NCBI RefSeq assembly: GCF_001517085.1
Contig: NZ_LRAC01000141.1
Location: 1 to 64,000, forward strand
Length of the DNA stretch: 64,000 bases
DNA from: Paenibacillus sp. DMB5
GTDB taxonomy: Bacteria; Bacillota; Bacilli; Paenibacillales; Paenibacillaceae
Direction of reading: 5' to 3'
The notes below the pieces were generated by a model, which was given only the letters and a program-made list of their open reading frames with translations, had not been told where the DNA came from and searched no databases. The position numbers and the translations under genes were made by a program. Positions 8,184 through 15,867 of the stretch are shown here, one piece after another (positions within the stretch are counted from its first letter, which is position 1; each line of letters starts with the position of its first letter).

Positions 8184-8876
8184 TTATTTATGAAGTCCGC
8201 ATTCTGTCTTCTCGTTGCCCGACCATCTTCCGGCACGCGGGTCTTCACCAGGCATTACTGCACGGGTGCATTGCTCGCAGCCGATGCTCGGGAAGTTACG
8301 GTCATGCAGCGGATTGTACACCACATTGTTGGTGCGGATATAATTCCATACATCCTCGGAGGTCCAGTCAGCGATCGGATTAAATTTAACAAGACCGAAT
8401 TTGTAGTCGTATTCGACCTTCTTGGCATTGGCACGGGTTGGTGCCTGGTCACGGCGGATACCGGTAATCCATGCTTCATATTGCGACAGGATCCGGGTCA
8501 GCGGCTCTACCTTGCGGATTGCGCAGCATTGGTTCGGATCAACACTCCAGAGGTTTTCACCGTACTGCTTAGTCTGCTCCTCAACGGAAATTTGCGGCGA
8601 TACGCGGACGAATTCCATTCCGTATTTATCAGCCATAACATCTCTGGTCTCATACGTTTCTTTGAAGTGGAAATCTGTATCCAGATAAAACACATCTGTC
8701 GACGGGCTTACCTTCTGCAGCATATCGACAAGCACTACATCTTCAGCGCCAAAGCTGCAGGCAAAAGTGATGTTGGGAAAAGTCTCTACTGCCCAGCGGA
8801 TAATTTCCTCGGGTGAAGCATTCTCCAGTTCCTCAGCCTTAACCTTAATTAAATCTTCTTTCTCAAGCAGATTCAT
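8184..8876 (-). CDS. cysH: adenylyl-sulfate (APS) reductase, CysH
   Basis: Reduces activated sulfate to sulfite with thioredoxin. The 230-residue protein carries the four cluster cysteines of the iron-sulfur, plant/Bacillus type (Cys117-Cys118 and Cys200-x2-Cys203) and the catalytic Cys226 in the C-terminal ECGLH. The 4Fe-4S set suggests APS rather than only PAPS as substrate, although Bacillus enzymes may use both. The ATG at 8876 follows GGAGGA by 8 bases; the longer in-frame extension upstream overlaps the promoter and is rejected. First gene of the cysH-sat pair. Confidence 0.94.
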   Translation of the reverse strand: MNLLEKEDLIKVKAEELENASPEEIIRWAVETFPNITFACSFGAEDVVLVDMLQKVSPSTDVFYLDTDFHFKETYETRDVMADKYGMEFVRVSPQISVEEQTKQYGENLWSVDPNQCCAIRKVEPLTRILSQYEAWITGIRRDQAPTRANAKKVEYDYKFGLVKFNPIADWTSEDVWNYIRTNNVVYNPLHDRNFPSIGCEQCTRAVMPGEDPRAGRWSGNEKTECGLHK

Positions 8877-8925
8877 CTCGTATTCCTCCATCCTAATATA
8901 TAAAACGCTCATTCCGTCAATTCCA

Positions 8926-8946
8926 ACTATTCTTATATGGAATAGT
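8926..8946 (-). promoter_or_regulatory. palindromic operator at the cysH promoter
   Basis: Perfect inverted repeat ACTATTC - 7 bases - GAATAGT overlapping the -10 and start of the cysH promoter. With the downstream TTGGAATT it also fits the remembered CymR box (TAAWNC...ATMGGAATTW) with a few mismatches. A cysteine-metabolism repressor is the natural candidate. Confidence 0.55.
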
Positions 8947-8971
8947 ATAAGCGATCCAGGGCTGAAGTCAA
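8944..8971 (-). promoter_or_regulatory. SigA promoter of cysH-sat
   Basis: TTGACT, 16 bases, TATACT on the minus strand. The predicted leader is only about 60 bases, too short for an S-box riboswitch, which points to repressor control. Confidence 0.7.
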
Positions 8972-9033
8972 TACTTTTATCCATTTTGGGTTAAAGTGTT
9001 TGAGATGAATATTTGTAGTTCTGCTGGAGAATA

Positions 9034-9067
9034 TAAAAAGCCCCTGACCCAAAAGGGCCAGAGGCTT
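9034..9067 (-). terminator. terminator after rpsI
   Basis: Minus-strand hairpin AAGCCTCTGGCCC / GGGTCAGGGGCTT with a TTTT loop, followed by a short T-run. It lies 25 bases after the rpsI stop. Confidence 0.85.
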
Positions 9068-9092
9068 GATGTCCTTGAAGAACAAGGGAATA

Positions 9093-9485
9093 TTAGCGTT
9101 TCGAGAACTGTGGAGCACGACGAGCGGCTTTGAGGCCGTATTTCTTACGTTCCTTCATACGTGGGTCACGAGTCAGGAAGCCGGCTTTCTTCAGCGGGCT
9201 GCGGAATTCCGGATCAACCTTCAGAAGTGCACGGGCAATCCCGTGACGGATTGCTCCAGCCTGGCCGGATGTTCCGCCACCGTGTGCAAGAACGATTACA
9301 TCGTAGTTGCCCAGTGTTTCAGTCAGGTTCAAAGGTTGTCTTACGATCATCTTCAATGTTTCCACACCGAAGTACTCATCCATCTCACGTTTGTTAATGA
9401 CAATGCGTCCTTCACCCGGTACAAGGCGAACACGTGCTACCGAATGTTTACGACGACCTGTCCCATAGTATTGTACTTGTGCCAT
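9093..9485 (-). CDS. rpsI: 30S ribosomal protein uS9
   Basis: The 130-residue protein has the conserved YYGTGRRKHSVARV start and ends in the basic QFSKR tail whose arginine reaches the P-site tRNA in the 30S subunit. Full length. It follows rplM by 20 bases and the pair has its own promoter and leader upstream of rplM. Confidence 0.97.
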   Translation of the reverse strand: MAQVQYYGTGRRKHSVARVRLVPGEGRIVINKREMDEYFGVETLKMIVRQPLNLTETLGNYDVIVLAHGGGTSGQAGAIRHGIARALLKVDPEFRSPLKKAGFLTRDPRMKERKKYGLKAARRAPQFSKR

Positions 9486-9505
9486 GAAACTGTCCTCCTC
9501 TATTC

Positions 9506-9943
9506 TTATCCGCGAAGTTCGTAAACTTCAGGTTTTTGTGCTGCATGTGGATGCTCAGCGCCTGCATAAACTTTAAGTCTCAGCTTCATGTGATCGCCTT
9601 GACGAGTCTTAGGAATCATACCGTGAACAGCAGATTCAATTACACGCTCAGGTTTTGTTTTCAGTAGCTGATCAGCAGTTGCAACTTTCAAACCACCTGG
9701 GTGCATTGAGTGACGGTAGTATTTCTTGTTCTGCAGTTTCTTGCCTGTCAGATGAATCTTCTCAGCGTTGATAACAATTACGAAATCACCAGTATCAACG
9801 TGTGGAGTAAATTGCGGTTTGTGTTTGCCACGGATCAGAGCAGCGGCTTCGCTAGCCAGACGACCAAGTGTCTTGCCTTCGGCATCAATGATGTGCCAAG
9901 TGCGTTCAACTTCGTTCGGCTTCGCCATATAGGTGGTACGCAT
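9506..9943 (-). CDS. rplM: 50S ribosomal protein uL13
   Basis: Early-assembly 50S protein, 145 residues, with the family core GKTLGRLAS and the KYYRHSMHPGG stretch. The start follows AAGGAGG by about 9 bases. First gene of rplM-rpsI. A hairpin close to the 5' end of its transcript is a candidate for L13 autoregulation. Confidence 0.97.
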   Translation of the reverse strand: MRTTYMAKPNEVERTWHIIDAEGKTLGRLASEAAALIRGKHKPQFTPHVDTGDFVIVINAEKIHLTGKKLQNKKYYRHSMHPGGLKVATADQLLKTKPERVIESAVHGMIPKTRQGDHMKLRLKVYAGAEHPHAAQKPEVYELRG

Positions 9944-10047
9944 GAATGTTTCCTCCTTGTTCTCGTACGAAAATCTTCTGTTTCGTATATCTAATTTCTC
10001 ATTGGAATTACGATTAAGTTAGTTAGGTAAAGCTTGTTTTGTTGGCA

Positions 10048-10085
10048 TTTTCTTGAGCGGGGCTGTGGGATAGCCATCAAGAAAA
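10048..10085 (-). ncRNA. probable L13 leader hairpin
   Basis: Stem TTTTCTTGA / TCAAGAAAA (9 bp, perfect) with an inner GGCT / AGCC stem. It begins a few bases after the predicted transcription start and lies about 100 bases before rplM. This fits a ribosomal protein L13 leader; I cannot confirm the match to the Rfam consensus. Confidence 0.55.
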
Positions 10086-10095
10086 CACAACTTTT

Positions 10096-10124
10096 ATATT
10101 ACAGCATAACCACGACAAGTGCAA
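10096..10124 (-). promoter_or_regulatory. SigA promoter of rplM-rpsI
   Basis: TTGCAC, 17 bases, TAATAT on the minus strand, with the predicted start about 145 bases before rplM. The gap 9944-10274 otherwise holds the leader hairpin and one copy of a dispersed repeat. Confidence 0.65.
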
Positions 10125-10149
10125 GTCATTTTTAATCCGGATCTCATTT

Positions 10150-10250
10150 ATTTTCTACAGGTAGAAACGTCAACGCCGTCCTATTCAGGGCGGTATCCGT
10201 TGCTGCGAGAAAGACAAGGATAGCGTGAAACCTATTCTCTCTTATCTTTT
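10150..10250 (+). repeat. dispersed hairpin repeat, copy 1
   Basis: About 100 bases similar to copy 2 at 11099-11201 and in the same orientation. Shared blocks are GTAGAAACG, GCCGTCCTA..CAGG.CGGTA, CGTT.CTGCGAGAAA and AAGGAT. It can fold as a nested hairpin, an outer AGAAACG arm pairing around an inner GCCGTCC arm. It lies between truA and the rplM promoter. Confidence 0.75.
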
Positions 10251-10274
10251 GAATAATAGCAGGCTCCAGATTGA

Positions 10275-11054
10275 TCAATTATTGTCCTCATCATATTCCA
10301 CACTCCAAAGTGCAAGGCCTTTAGCAACCGCTGTAGGCCCCGCTGCAGCACGGTTGCATGCTGCCAGAATATCCGCAACTTTGTCCGCCTGGTACTTGTG
10401 CTCGCCCACCTGAATCAGCGTTCCCATAATGATACGCACCATGTGCTGCAGAAAACCGCTGCCGGTAATATAAGTATGAATAACACCCTGGTCATCCGAG
10501 CCTGGACGGCACATACTGCGGTCAACTTCCATGTAAGCTTCATAGATAGTCCGTACATGCGAAGTCTTGGTTGACTTCCGGGAGGCAAATGATGTGTAGT
10601 CATGAGTGCCCACCAGATGCGCCAGTCCCTGCTGCATGGCCATTATGTCCAGCTTCAGGGGGTGATGGTGCTGCCAGCGCCGCTGAAACGGGTCTGGAAA
10701 CCTGTTACCGTTTATCGTGTACCGGTAGGTCTTGCGCTTGGCTCCTCTGCGTGAGTGGAACGAAAGCGGTACCTCCTTAGCCTCAGTAACAACGATATCC
10801 TGCGGTAATCTGGCGTTAAGCGCCAGACACCAGCGTTCCAGCGGTATCTGGGAGGAAGTAATGAAGTTGAACGGCTGACCGTATGCATGGACCCCTGCAT
10901 CCGTCCGGCCTGAGGCTGTAATCTTCAGCGCCTCGCCGGTCAGATGGAGAATCGCCTGCTCCAGCCGGTCCTGAATCGTATTGCCCTGAGGCTGGGTCTG
11001 AAAGCCATCATAATGGGTACCGTCATAATTGACCTTCATCAATAGATTGCGCAT
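10275..11054 (-). CDS. truA: tRNA pseudouridine(38-40) synthase TruA
   Basis: Converts uridines 38-40 of the tRNA anticodon stem-loop to pseudouridine. The 259 residues show the TruA start (KVNYDGTHYDGFQTQP) and the catalytic Asp52 in GRTDAGVHA. The start follows AAAGGAAG. In Bacillus it sits between rplQ-ecf genes and rplM; here the ECF transporter genes usually found between rplQ and truA are absent. Direct repeats flank the gene on both sides. Confidence 0.95.
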   Translation of the reverse strand: MRNLLMKVNYDGTHYDGFQTQPQGNTIQDRLEQAILHLTGEALKITASGRTDAGVHAYGQPFNFITSSQIPLERWCLALNARLPQDIVVTEAKEVPLSFHSRRGAKRKTYRYTINGNRFPDPFQRRWQHHHPLKLDIMAMQQGLAHLVGTHDYTSFASRKSTKTSHVRTIYEAYMEVDRSMCRPGSDDQGVIHTYITGSGFLQHMVRIIMGTLIQVGEHKYQADKVADILAACNRAAAGPTAVAKGLALWSVEYDEDNN

Positions 11055-11098
11055 TTCATTCTTCCTTTCAAGCTCCTAAGCTCACTTAACCGTAATTC

Positions 11099-11201
11099 AT
11101 TTTCACAAGTAGAAACGGCTTAGCCGTCCTAAACAGGACGGTAGCCGTTTCTGCGAGAAATATAAGGATGATTTATACCGTAAAACATATAAATCCTTAT
11201 A
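11099..11201 (+). repeat. dispersed hairpin repeat, copy 2
   Basis: Better-formed copy of the element at 10150-10250. The outer arms AGAAACGGC and GCCGTTTCT are perfect complements and enclose an inner GCCGTCC / GGACGG hairpin. A second inverted repeat, TATAAGGAT (11161-11169) and ATCCTTATA (11193-11201), ends the element. It fills most of the truA-rplQ gap (11055-11376) together with the rplQ terminator. Confidence 0.8.
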
Positions 11202-11202
11202 T

Positions 11203-11231
11203 TTAAAAAAAAGAGCCCCGGCGGGAGCTCC
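11203..11231 (-). terminator. terminator of the alpha operon after rplQ
   Basis: Minus-strand GAGCTCCCGCCGGGGCTC hairpin followed by TTTTTTT. A second hairpin (GCAGGGGC / GCCCTGC, flanked by TTATTG / CAATAA) lies closer to rplQ at 11263-11302 without a T-run. Confidence 0.85.
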
Positions 11232-11376
11232 TTCTACTCTTTACAAGGTGATTCCCGCGGTTATTGGTACAGCAGGGCCTTATCGCCCCTGCAGCACAAT
11301 AACAAAAATACTTACTGCTCATTCTCCGGAGATCATGAACTTAAAGAGTACAAATCGGAAATCATGACTTGTATTA

Positions 11377-11742
11377 CTACGCGCGGTCTACCAGTTCAAG
11401 ATAAACCATAGGCGCAGCATCGCCACGGCGAGGTCCCAGCTTCAGGATACGAGTGTATCCGCCTGGACGCTCTGTGTAACGAGGAGCAATATCAGAGAAC
11501 AATTTTTGGATTGCATCTTGCTCACCGTCTACAGTCTCACGACGAACAAAAGCAGCTACTTGACGGCGAGCATGAAGATCGCCCTTCTTAGCTTTAGTGA
11601 TCAGTTTCTCAGCGATGGAACGAACTTCCTTCGCTTTGGCTTCCGTTGTCTGGATGCGCTCGTATAGGAACAGATCCGTTACCATGTCACGGAACAACGC
11701 TTTACGCGCACTGGAATCACGGCCCAATTTTTGGTATGCCAT
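11377..11742 (-). CDS. rplQ: 50S ribosomal protein bL17
   Basis: Bacteria-specific 50S protein near the exit tunnel, 121 residues, with the typical start YQKLGRDSSARKALFRDM. The ATG at 11742 follows AAGGAGGG by 8 bases; a start six codons upstream is in frame but lacks a site. Last gene of the rpoA operon. Confidence 0.97.
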   Translation of the reverse strand: MAYQKLGRDSSARKALFRDMVTDLFLYERIQTTEAKAKEVRSIAEKLITKAKKGDLHARRQVAAFVRRETVDGEQDAIQKLFSDIAPRYTERPGGYTRILKLGPRRGDAAPMVYLELVDRA

Positions 11743-11784
11743 TTGTTTTCCCTCCTTCACTCAAGTACTCAAGCAATCTGTGAA

Positions 11785-12729
11785 CTATTCTTCTGTGCGA
11801 AGACCCAAACCAAGCTCTTCAAGCTTCTCTTGAACTTCTTCCAAAGATTTGCGGCCCAGGTTACGGACCTTCATCATATCTTCTTCAGTTTTCGTAGTCA
11901 GCTCTTGTACGGTATTGATACCGGCACGTTTGAGGCAGTTGTAGGAACGGACAGAAAGATCAAGCTCTTCGATTGTCATCTCAAGCACTTTTTCTTTTTT
12001 GTCTTCTTCTTTTTCCACCATAATTTCGGCGTCTTTCGCTTCATCCGTAAGACCTACGAATAAGACGAGGTGCTCGTTCAAAATTTTGGCTCCGAGGCTT
12101 ACAGCCTCTTCCGGTCTGATACTTCCATCTGTCCAAACTTCCAGCGTCAGCTTGTCATAGTTAGTCACTTGTCCGACACGAGTGTTATCAATGACATAGT
12201 TTACGCGGGAAATCGGCGTGTAGATGGAGTCAACCGGAATTACACCGATTGGCTGATCGTCGCGTTTGTTCCGGTCTGCTTGGACATAGCCGCGACCACG
12301 GCCTGCAAAAATACGCATGTGAAGTCTCGCGCCAGGTCCCAGCGTTGCAATATGAAGATCCGGATTGAGGATTTCAACATCGCTGTCCGCACGGATATCA
12401 CCTGCGGTAACGATGCCTTCACCCTCAGCATCAATCTCGAACACCTTCTCTTCGTCTGAATGGATCTTCAGCGAAAGAGCTTTGAGGTTCAGAATGATTT
12501 CCGTCACATCTTCCATTACGCCAGGAACGGTCGAGAACTCATGCAGAACGCCGTCAATTTGGACCGAAGTCACAGCGGCTCCCGGCAGGGAGGACAGCAG
12601 AATCCGGCGAAGCGAGTTCCCCAGAGTCGTGCCATATCCACGTTCCAGCGGTTCAACTACGAATTTCCCATAGGTTCCTTCATCATTGGCTTCTACGGTC
12701 TCAATTTTCGGCTTTTCGATTTCTATCAC
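11785..12729 (-). CDS. rpoA: DNA-directed RNA polymerase alpha subunit
   Basis: The 314-residue subunit has the dimerising N-terminal domain (LRRILLSSLPG) and the C-terminal helix-hairpin-helix domain that binds UP elements and activators (RSYNCLKRAGI, LGRKSLEE). The start is GTG after a GGAGGGG site. It lies between rpsK and rplQ, and a candidate internal promoter precedes it. Confidence 0.97.
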   Translation of the reverse strand: MIEIEKPKIETVEANDEGTYGKFVVEPLERGYGTTLGNSLRRILLSSLPGAAVTSVQIDGVLHEFSTVPGVMEDVTEIILNLKALSLKIHSDEEKVFEIDAEGEGIVTAGDIRADSDVEILNPDLHIATLGPGARLHMRIFAGRGRGYVQADRNKRDDQPIGVIPVDSIYTPISRVNYVIDNTRVGQVTNYDKLTLEVWTDGSIRPEEAVSLGAKILNEHLVLFVGLTDEAKDAEIMVEKEEDKKEKVLEMTIEELDLSVRSYNCLKRAGINTVQELTTKTEEDMMKVRNLGRKSLEEVQEKLEELGLGLRTEE

Positions 12730-12831
12730 GAGTGTACCCCTCCTTCAAACGTCGCTCCTATATGAAACTGTCACCCCATCAGGTGCATCATGTAGTATGC
12801 CTAAACACCTATTATTAGCAGATGCGTCAGA

Positions 12832-12840
12832 ATTATACCA
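12832..12840 (-). promoter_or_regulatory. candidate extended -10 promoter before rpoA
   Basis: TGGTATAAT on the minus strand in the 131-base rpsK-rpoA gap, with only a weak -35 (GTGAAA at 18 bases). It would allow rpoA-rplQ expression apart from the long spc/alpha transcript. Confidence 0.45.
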
Positions 12841-12860
12841 CAATCACAATTCTGATTTCA

Positions 12861-13256
12861 CTATACGCGGCGACGTTTCGGCGGACGGCATCCATTGTGA
12901 GGAACCGGAGTTACGTCTTTAATGAGGTTTACTTCAAGACCAGCGGCCTGAAGGGAACGGATGGCAGCTTCGCGGCCCGCACCCGGTCCTTTAACCATAA
13001 CTTCAACGGACTTCATGCCGTGTTCCATAGCTGCCTTAGCAGCAGTTTCGGCTGCCATTTGCGCTGCAAATGGAGTCGATTTACGGGAACCTCTGAATCC
13101 TTGACCACCGGAGCTAGCCCAGGAAATTGCATTTCCGTGAGGATCCGTGATCGTAACGATAGTGTTGTTGAACGTGGAACGGATGTGTGCCACGCCAGAC
13201 TCGATATTTTTCCGGTCGCGACGTTTTGTACGTACGACTTTTTTCGGTTTAGCCAT
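12861..13256 (-). CDS. rpsK: 30S ribosomal protein uS11
   Basis: Platform protein of the 30S subunit, 131 residues, with the conserved GIAHIRSTFNNT-like stretch (here GVAHIRSTFNNT) and the basic HNGCRPPKRRRV tail. It follows rpsM by 19 bases. Full length. Confidence 0.97.
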   Translation of the reverse strand: MAKPKKVVRTKRRDRKNIESGVAHIRSTFNNTIVTITDPHGNAISWASSGGQGFRGSRKSTPFAAQMAAETAAKAAMEHGMKSVEVMVKGPGAGREAAIRSLQAAGLEVNLIKDVTPVPHNGCRPPKRRRV

Positions 13257-13275
13257 TGTCTCTTATCACCCCTTC

Positions 13276-13644
13276 TTATTTCTTTTTGTTTGCTACCGTA
13301 CGGCGCGGGCCTTTACGGGTACGAGCATTGGTTTTAGTGCGTTGACCGCGAACAGGCAATCCACGACGGTGGCGAACACCGCGGTAGCAGCCGATCTCAG
13401 TAAGACGCTTAATATTCAAGGAAATTTCACGACGCAGGTCACCTTCAACCTTGACCGATTTGTCGATCGTTTCACGCAGTTTGCTGACTTCATCTTCCGT
13501 CAAATCACGGACACGTGTGTTAACGTCAATGCCTGTTTCATTAAGAATTTTCTGGGAAGTCGTTTTACCGATTCCGAAAATATAAGTCAAGGCGATCTCA
13601 ACGCGTTTGTCACGTGGCAAATCCACACCAGCTATACGAGCCAT
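13276..13644 (-). CDS. rpsM: 30S ribosomal protein uS13
   Basis: Head protein of the 30S subunit that bridges to the 50S. The 122 residues include ARIAGVDLPRDKRVEIALTY, the helix-two-turn-helix region and the basic RGQRTKTNARTRKG tail. It is preceded by rpmJ with a 19-base gap. Confidence 0.97.
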   Translation of the reverse strand: MARIAGVDLPRDKRVEIALTYIFGIGKTTSQKILNETGIDVNTRVRDLTEDEVSKLRETIDKSVKVEGDLRREISLNIKRLTEIGCYRGVRHRRGLPVRGQRTKTNARTRKGPRRTVANKKK

Positions 13645-13663
13645 TTTACGCTACACCCCCTTC

Positions 13664-13777
13664 TTAACCTTGTTTTTGTTTGTGTTTCGGATTTTCGCAA
13701 ATTACCATAACAGTCCCTTTGCGGCGGATGACTTTGCATTTTTCGCAAATGGGCTTCACAGAAGGTCTTACCTTCAT
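13664..13777 (-). CDS. rpmJ: 50S ribosomal protein bL36
   Basis: A 37-residue protein with start MKVRPSVKPICEKCKVIRRK. It is the zinc-binding (C+) form: Cys11, Cys14 and Cys27 plus a His in the last ten residues. GAGGAGGT lies 7 bases before the ATG. It sits between infA and rpsM as in most Bacillota. Confidence 0.97.
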   Translation of the reverse strand: MKVRPSVKPICEKCKVIRRKGTVMVICENPKHKQKQG

Positions 13778-13830
13778 GTTCATTACCTCCTCAAAGTTTT
13801 GCGAAGCAAAACTTTCGTTGTAGTTCCCAT

Positions 13831-14046
13831 CTATTTACGGTAAGTTATACGGCCTTTTGATAAATCATAAGGCGATAACTGCACGACCACTTTGTCTCCG
13901 GTTAGGATACGGATAAAGTGCATCCGCAATTTCCCGGACACATGGGCAAGTATTTGATGACCGTTCTCAAGCTCAACCTTAAACGTTGCATTCGGCAACG
14001 GCTCAATGACCGTTCCTTCCACTTCAATGACATCTTCTTTAGCCAC
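13831..14046 (-). CDS. infA: translation initiation factor IF-1
   Basis: Single OB-fold protein of 71 residues that occupies the ribosomal A site during initiation. The sequence is nearly the Bacillus one (IEVEGTVIEPLPNATFKVEL, GRITYRK). It follows the KOW-domain gene by two bases, so the two are likely translationally coupled. Confidence 0.97.
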   Translation of the reverse strand: MAKEDVIEVEGTVIEPLPNATFKVELENGHQILAHVSGKLRMHFIRILTGDKVVVQLSPYDLSKGRITYRK

Positions 14047-14048
14047 AG

Positions 14049-14357
14049 TTAGTCTCCTTTCTCATCAGCACTTATTCCAGCTGGATTCCCATACTTCATT
14101 ACTGCGAACCGCAGCTTTCCGTTGGTTACCCGGCCGGTTTCTTCCAAACTGTCCACAACCTCACTGCTTATGAAGGGTATGAGCTCCAGATGATGAATAT
14201 TCTTCTTCTTCGGCCCGTCAAACTTTCGTTTGTCTCCGTCAGCAATGTATACAAATCTGCTATCAACAACTGCGATAACAACGGCAGCCTCTCCGGCATC
14301 TTTGCCTTTGAGAATTCTCACGATCTGACCAACCTGCGGGCTGCTCCCTGTATTCAC
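14049..14357 (-). CDS. KOW-domain RNA-binding protein
   Basis: Small KOW/L14e-like protein of unknown precise role, found between map and infA in Bacillus (where I recall ybzG). The 102 residues start with the KOW motif (VGQIVRILKGKDAGEAAVV) followed by a charged segment; the C-terminal third, from about 70, has no motif I recognise. The start is GTG with TAGGTGAT overlapping the end of map. It may be ribosome-associated, but this is only inferred from fold and context. Confidence 0.75.
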   Translation of the reverse strand: MNTGSSPQVGQIVRILKGKDAGEAAVVIAVVDSRFVYIADGDKRKFDGPKKKNIHHLELIPFISSEVVDSLEETGRVTNGKLRFAVMKYGNPAGISADEKGD

Positions 14358-14368
14358 GTGAAGATCAC

Positions 14369-15121
14369 CTACGCATTCAGTTTTGTGAAAATTTCCATCC
14401 CGTCCGGTGTAACAGCTACTGTATGCTCGAAGTGAGCACAGAGTGAGCCATCTACCGTAACGACCGTCCAGTTATCTTCCAAAGTTCTGACATATCTGTC
14501 CCCGGCGTTTACCATCGGCTCAATCGCGAGTACCATACCCGGCTTCAGCCGTGGTCCGCGGTCCGCTATGCCATAGTTCGGAATTTGCGGTTCTTCATGC
14601 AGTTCTGCCCCGATGCCATGGCCAACATACTCGCGCACGACGGAAAAACCGGCGTCCTCGATATACTGCTGGATCGCATGGGAGATTGTAAACAAGCGCA
14701 CATCCGGTTTGACTAACGCCAATCCTGCGTACAAGGAGCCTTCCGTGACGTCCAGCAGACGCTGAGCTTCATCGGAAATGCTGCCTACCCCGTAGGTCCA
14801 GGCGGAATCACCGTGATAACCGCGGTACTCGGCACCAATATCCAGCGTCACAATGTCGCCTTCGATCAGCTTGCGTTTACCCGGAAATCCATGCACCAAT
14901 TGTTCGTTGACTGAAGCGCAAATGCTGGCAGGAAAACCGTTGTAACCTTTGAAAGACGGCACAGCACCTTGACTGCGAATATATTGATCGGCGATTCTGT
15001 CGAGCTCTCCGGTGGTGATCCCAGGCTCAATGGCCTTGGCAATCAGCCGGTGACTCTCGGCAACAATACGACCAGCTTCCCTCATAAAGGCAAGTTCCTG
15101 TTCGGATTTACAAATGATCAT
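14369..15121 (-). CDS. map: methionine aminopeptidase, type I
   Basis: Removes the initiator methionine from nascent proteins with two metal ions. The 250-residue enzyme has the pita-bread motifs: HGFPGKRKL, the metal Asp residues in DIGAEYRGYHGDSA, GHGIG and EPMVN. The ATG at 15121 overlaps the end of adk, with GCGGGG as a weak ribosome-binding site, which suggests coupling to adk. An in-frame extension upstream lies within adk and is rejected. Confidence 0.95.
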   Translation of the reverse strand: MIICKSEQELAFMREAGRIVAESHRLIAKAIEPGITTGELDRIADQYIRSQGAVPSFKGYNGFPASICASVNEQLVHGFPGKRKLIEGDIVTLDIGAEYRGYHGDSAWTYGVGSISDEAQRLLDVTEGSLYAGLALVKPDVRLFTISHAIQQYIEDAGFSVVREYVGHGIGAELHEEPQIPNYGIADRGPRLKPGMVLAIEPMVNAGDRYVRTLEDNWTVVTVDGSLCAHFEHTVAVTPDGMEIFTKLNA

Positions 15122-15125
15122 TACA

Positions 15126-15770
15126 TTAACCCCGCAGTAAAGATACGATTTCGGAAGTAACGACGTCAATTTCGTTCTCTCCGTTTACCTGCCGCAAAAG
15201 ACCTTTATTCTCATAGAATGCAAGCAGCGGCGCTGTCTTGTTATCATACTCATCCAGACGCTTGCCTACGCTCTCTTCGTTGTCATCCGGACGTTGATAC
15301 AGTTCACCGCCATCAATGTCGCAAATGCCTTCTTGCTTCGGCGGGTTGAAAATTAAATGGTAGGATGCACCGCATACCTTGCAGATCCGGCGTCCGGTAA
15401 GACGCGCCATCAGCAGTCCGCGGTCCACATTCAAGTTGATTACATGATCCAGTGAAGTGCCGGCACGGCTCAAAAGATCTTCCAGCGCTTCCGCTTGCGA
15501 AAGGGTTCTTGGAAAACCATCCAATAAGAAACCTTTTTCGCAATCGGACTGCTGGAGCCGTTCCTCAACGATTCCAATGGTCACATCATCAGGTACAAGC
15601 AAACCTTGATCGATATAAGATTTGGCTTTCAGCCCGACCGGTGTCTGTTCCTTTATCGCTAAACGAAAAGCATCACCTGTCGAAATATGCGGAATACCAA
15701 GTTCTTTTACAATTACAGCTGCCTGCGTTCCCTTGCCTGCCCCAGGAGGGCCCATGAATAAAATGTTCAC
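15126..15770 (-). CDS. adk: adenylate kinase
   Basis: Interconverts ATP, ADP and AMP. P-loop GPPGAGKGTQ starts at residue 7 and the LID contains the Gram-positive zinc site, C-x2-C-x16-C-x2-D, as in B. subtilis Adk. Length is 214 residues from a GTG start at 15770; the purine-rich tract upstream gives only a moderate ribosome-binding site. It lies between secY and map as in Bacillus. Confidence 0.96.
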   Translation of the reverse strand: MNILFMGPPGAGKGTQAAVIVKELGIPHISTGDAFRLAIKEQTPVGLKAKSYIDQGLLVPDDVTIGIVEERLQQSDCEKGFLLDGFPRTLSQAEALEDLLSRAGTSLDHVINLNVDRGLLMARLTGRRICKVCGASYHLIFNPPKQEGICDIDGGELYQRPDDNEESVGKRLDEYDNKTAPLLAFYENKGLLRQVNGENEIDVVTSEIVSLLRG

Positions 15771-15867
15771 GTTTCTCTCTTCTCCCCCCAAAAGTTCGCC
15801 ACCAAGCAAGAAACAGCACAATAGGTGCCGGGAAGTAGGTAGACCTTAGCTTCACGGAACCTATCGC

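Noticed and set aside
8877..8943. S-box (SAM) riboswitch before cysH
   Set aside because: The predicted leader is only about 60 bases and lacks the S-box core.
8877..8984. N-terminal extension of cysH to 8984
   Set aside because: The extension crosses the cysH promoter and operator, lacks a ribosome-binding site and is absent from the family.
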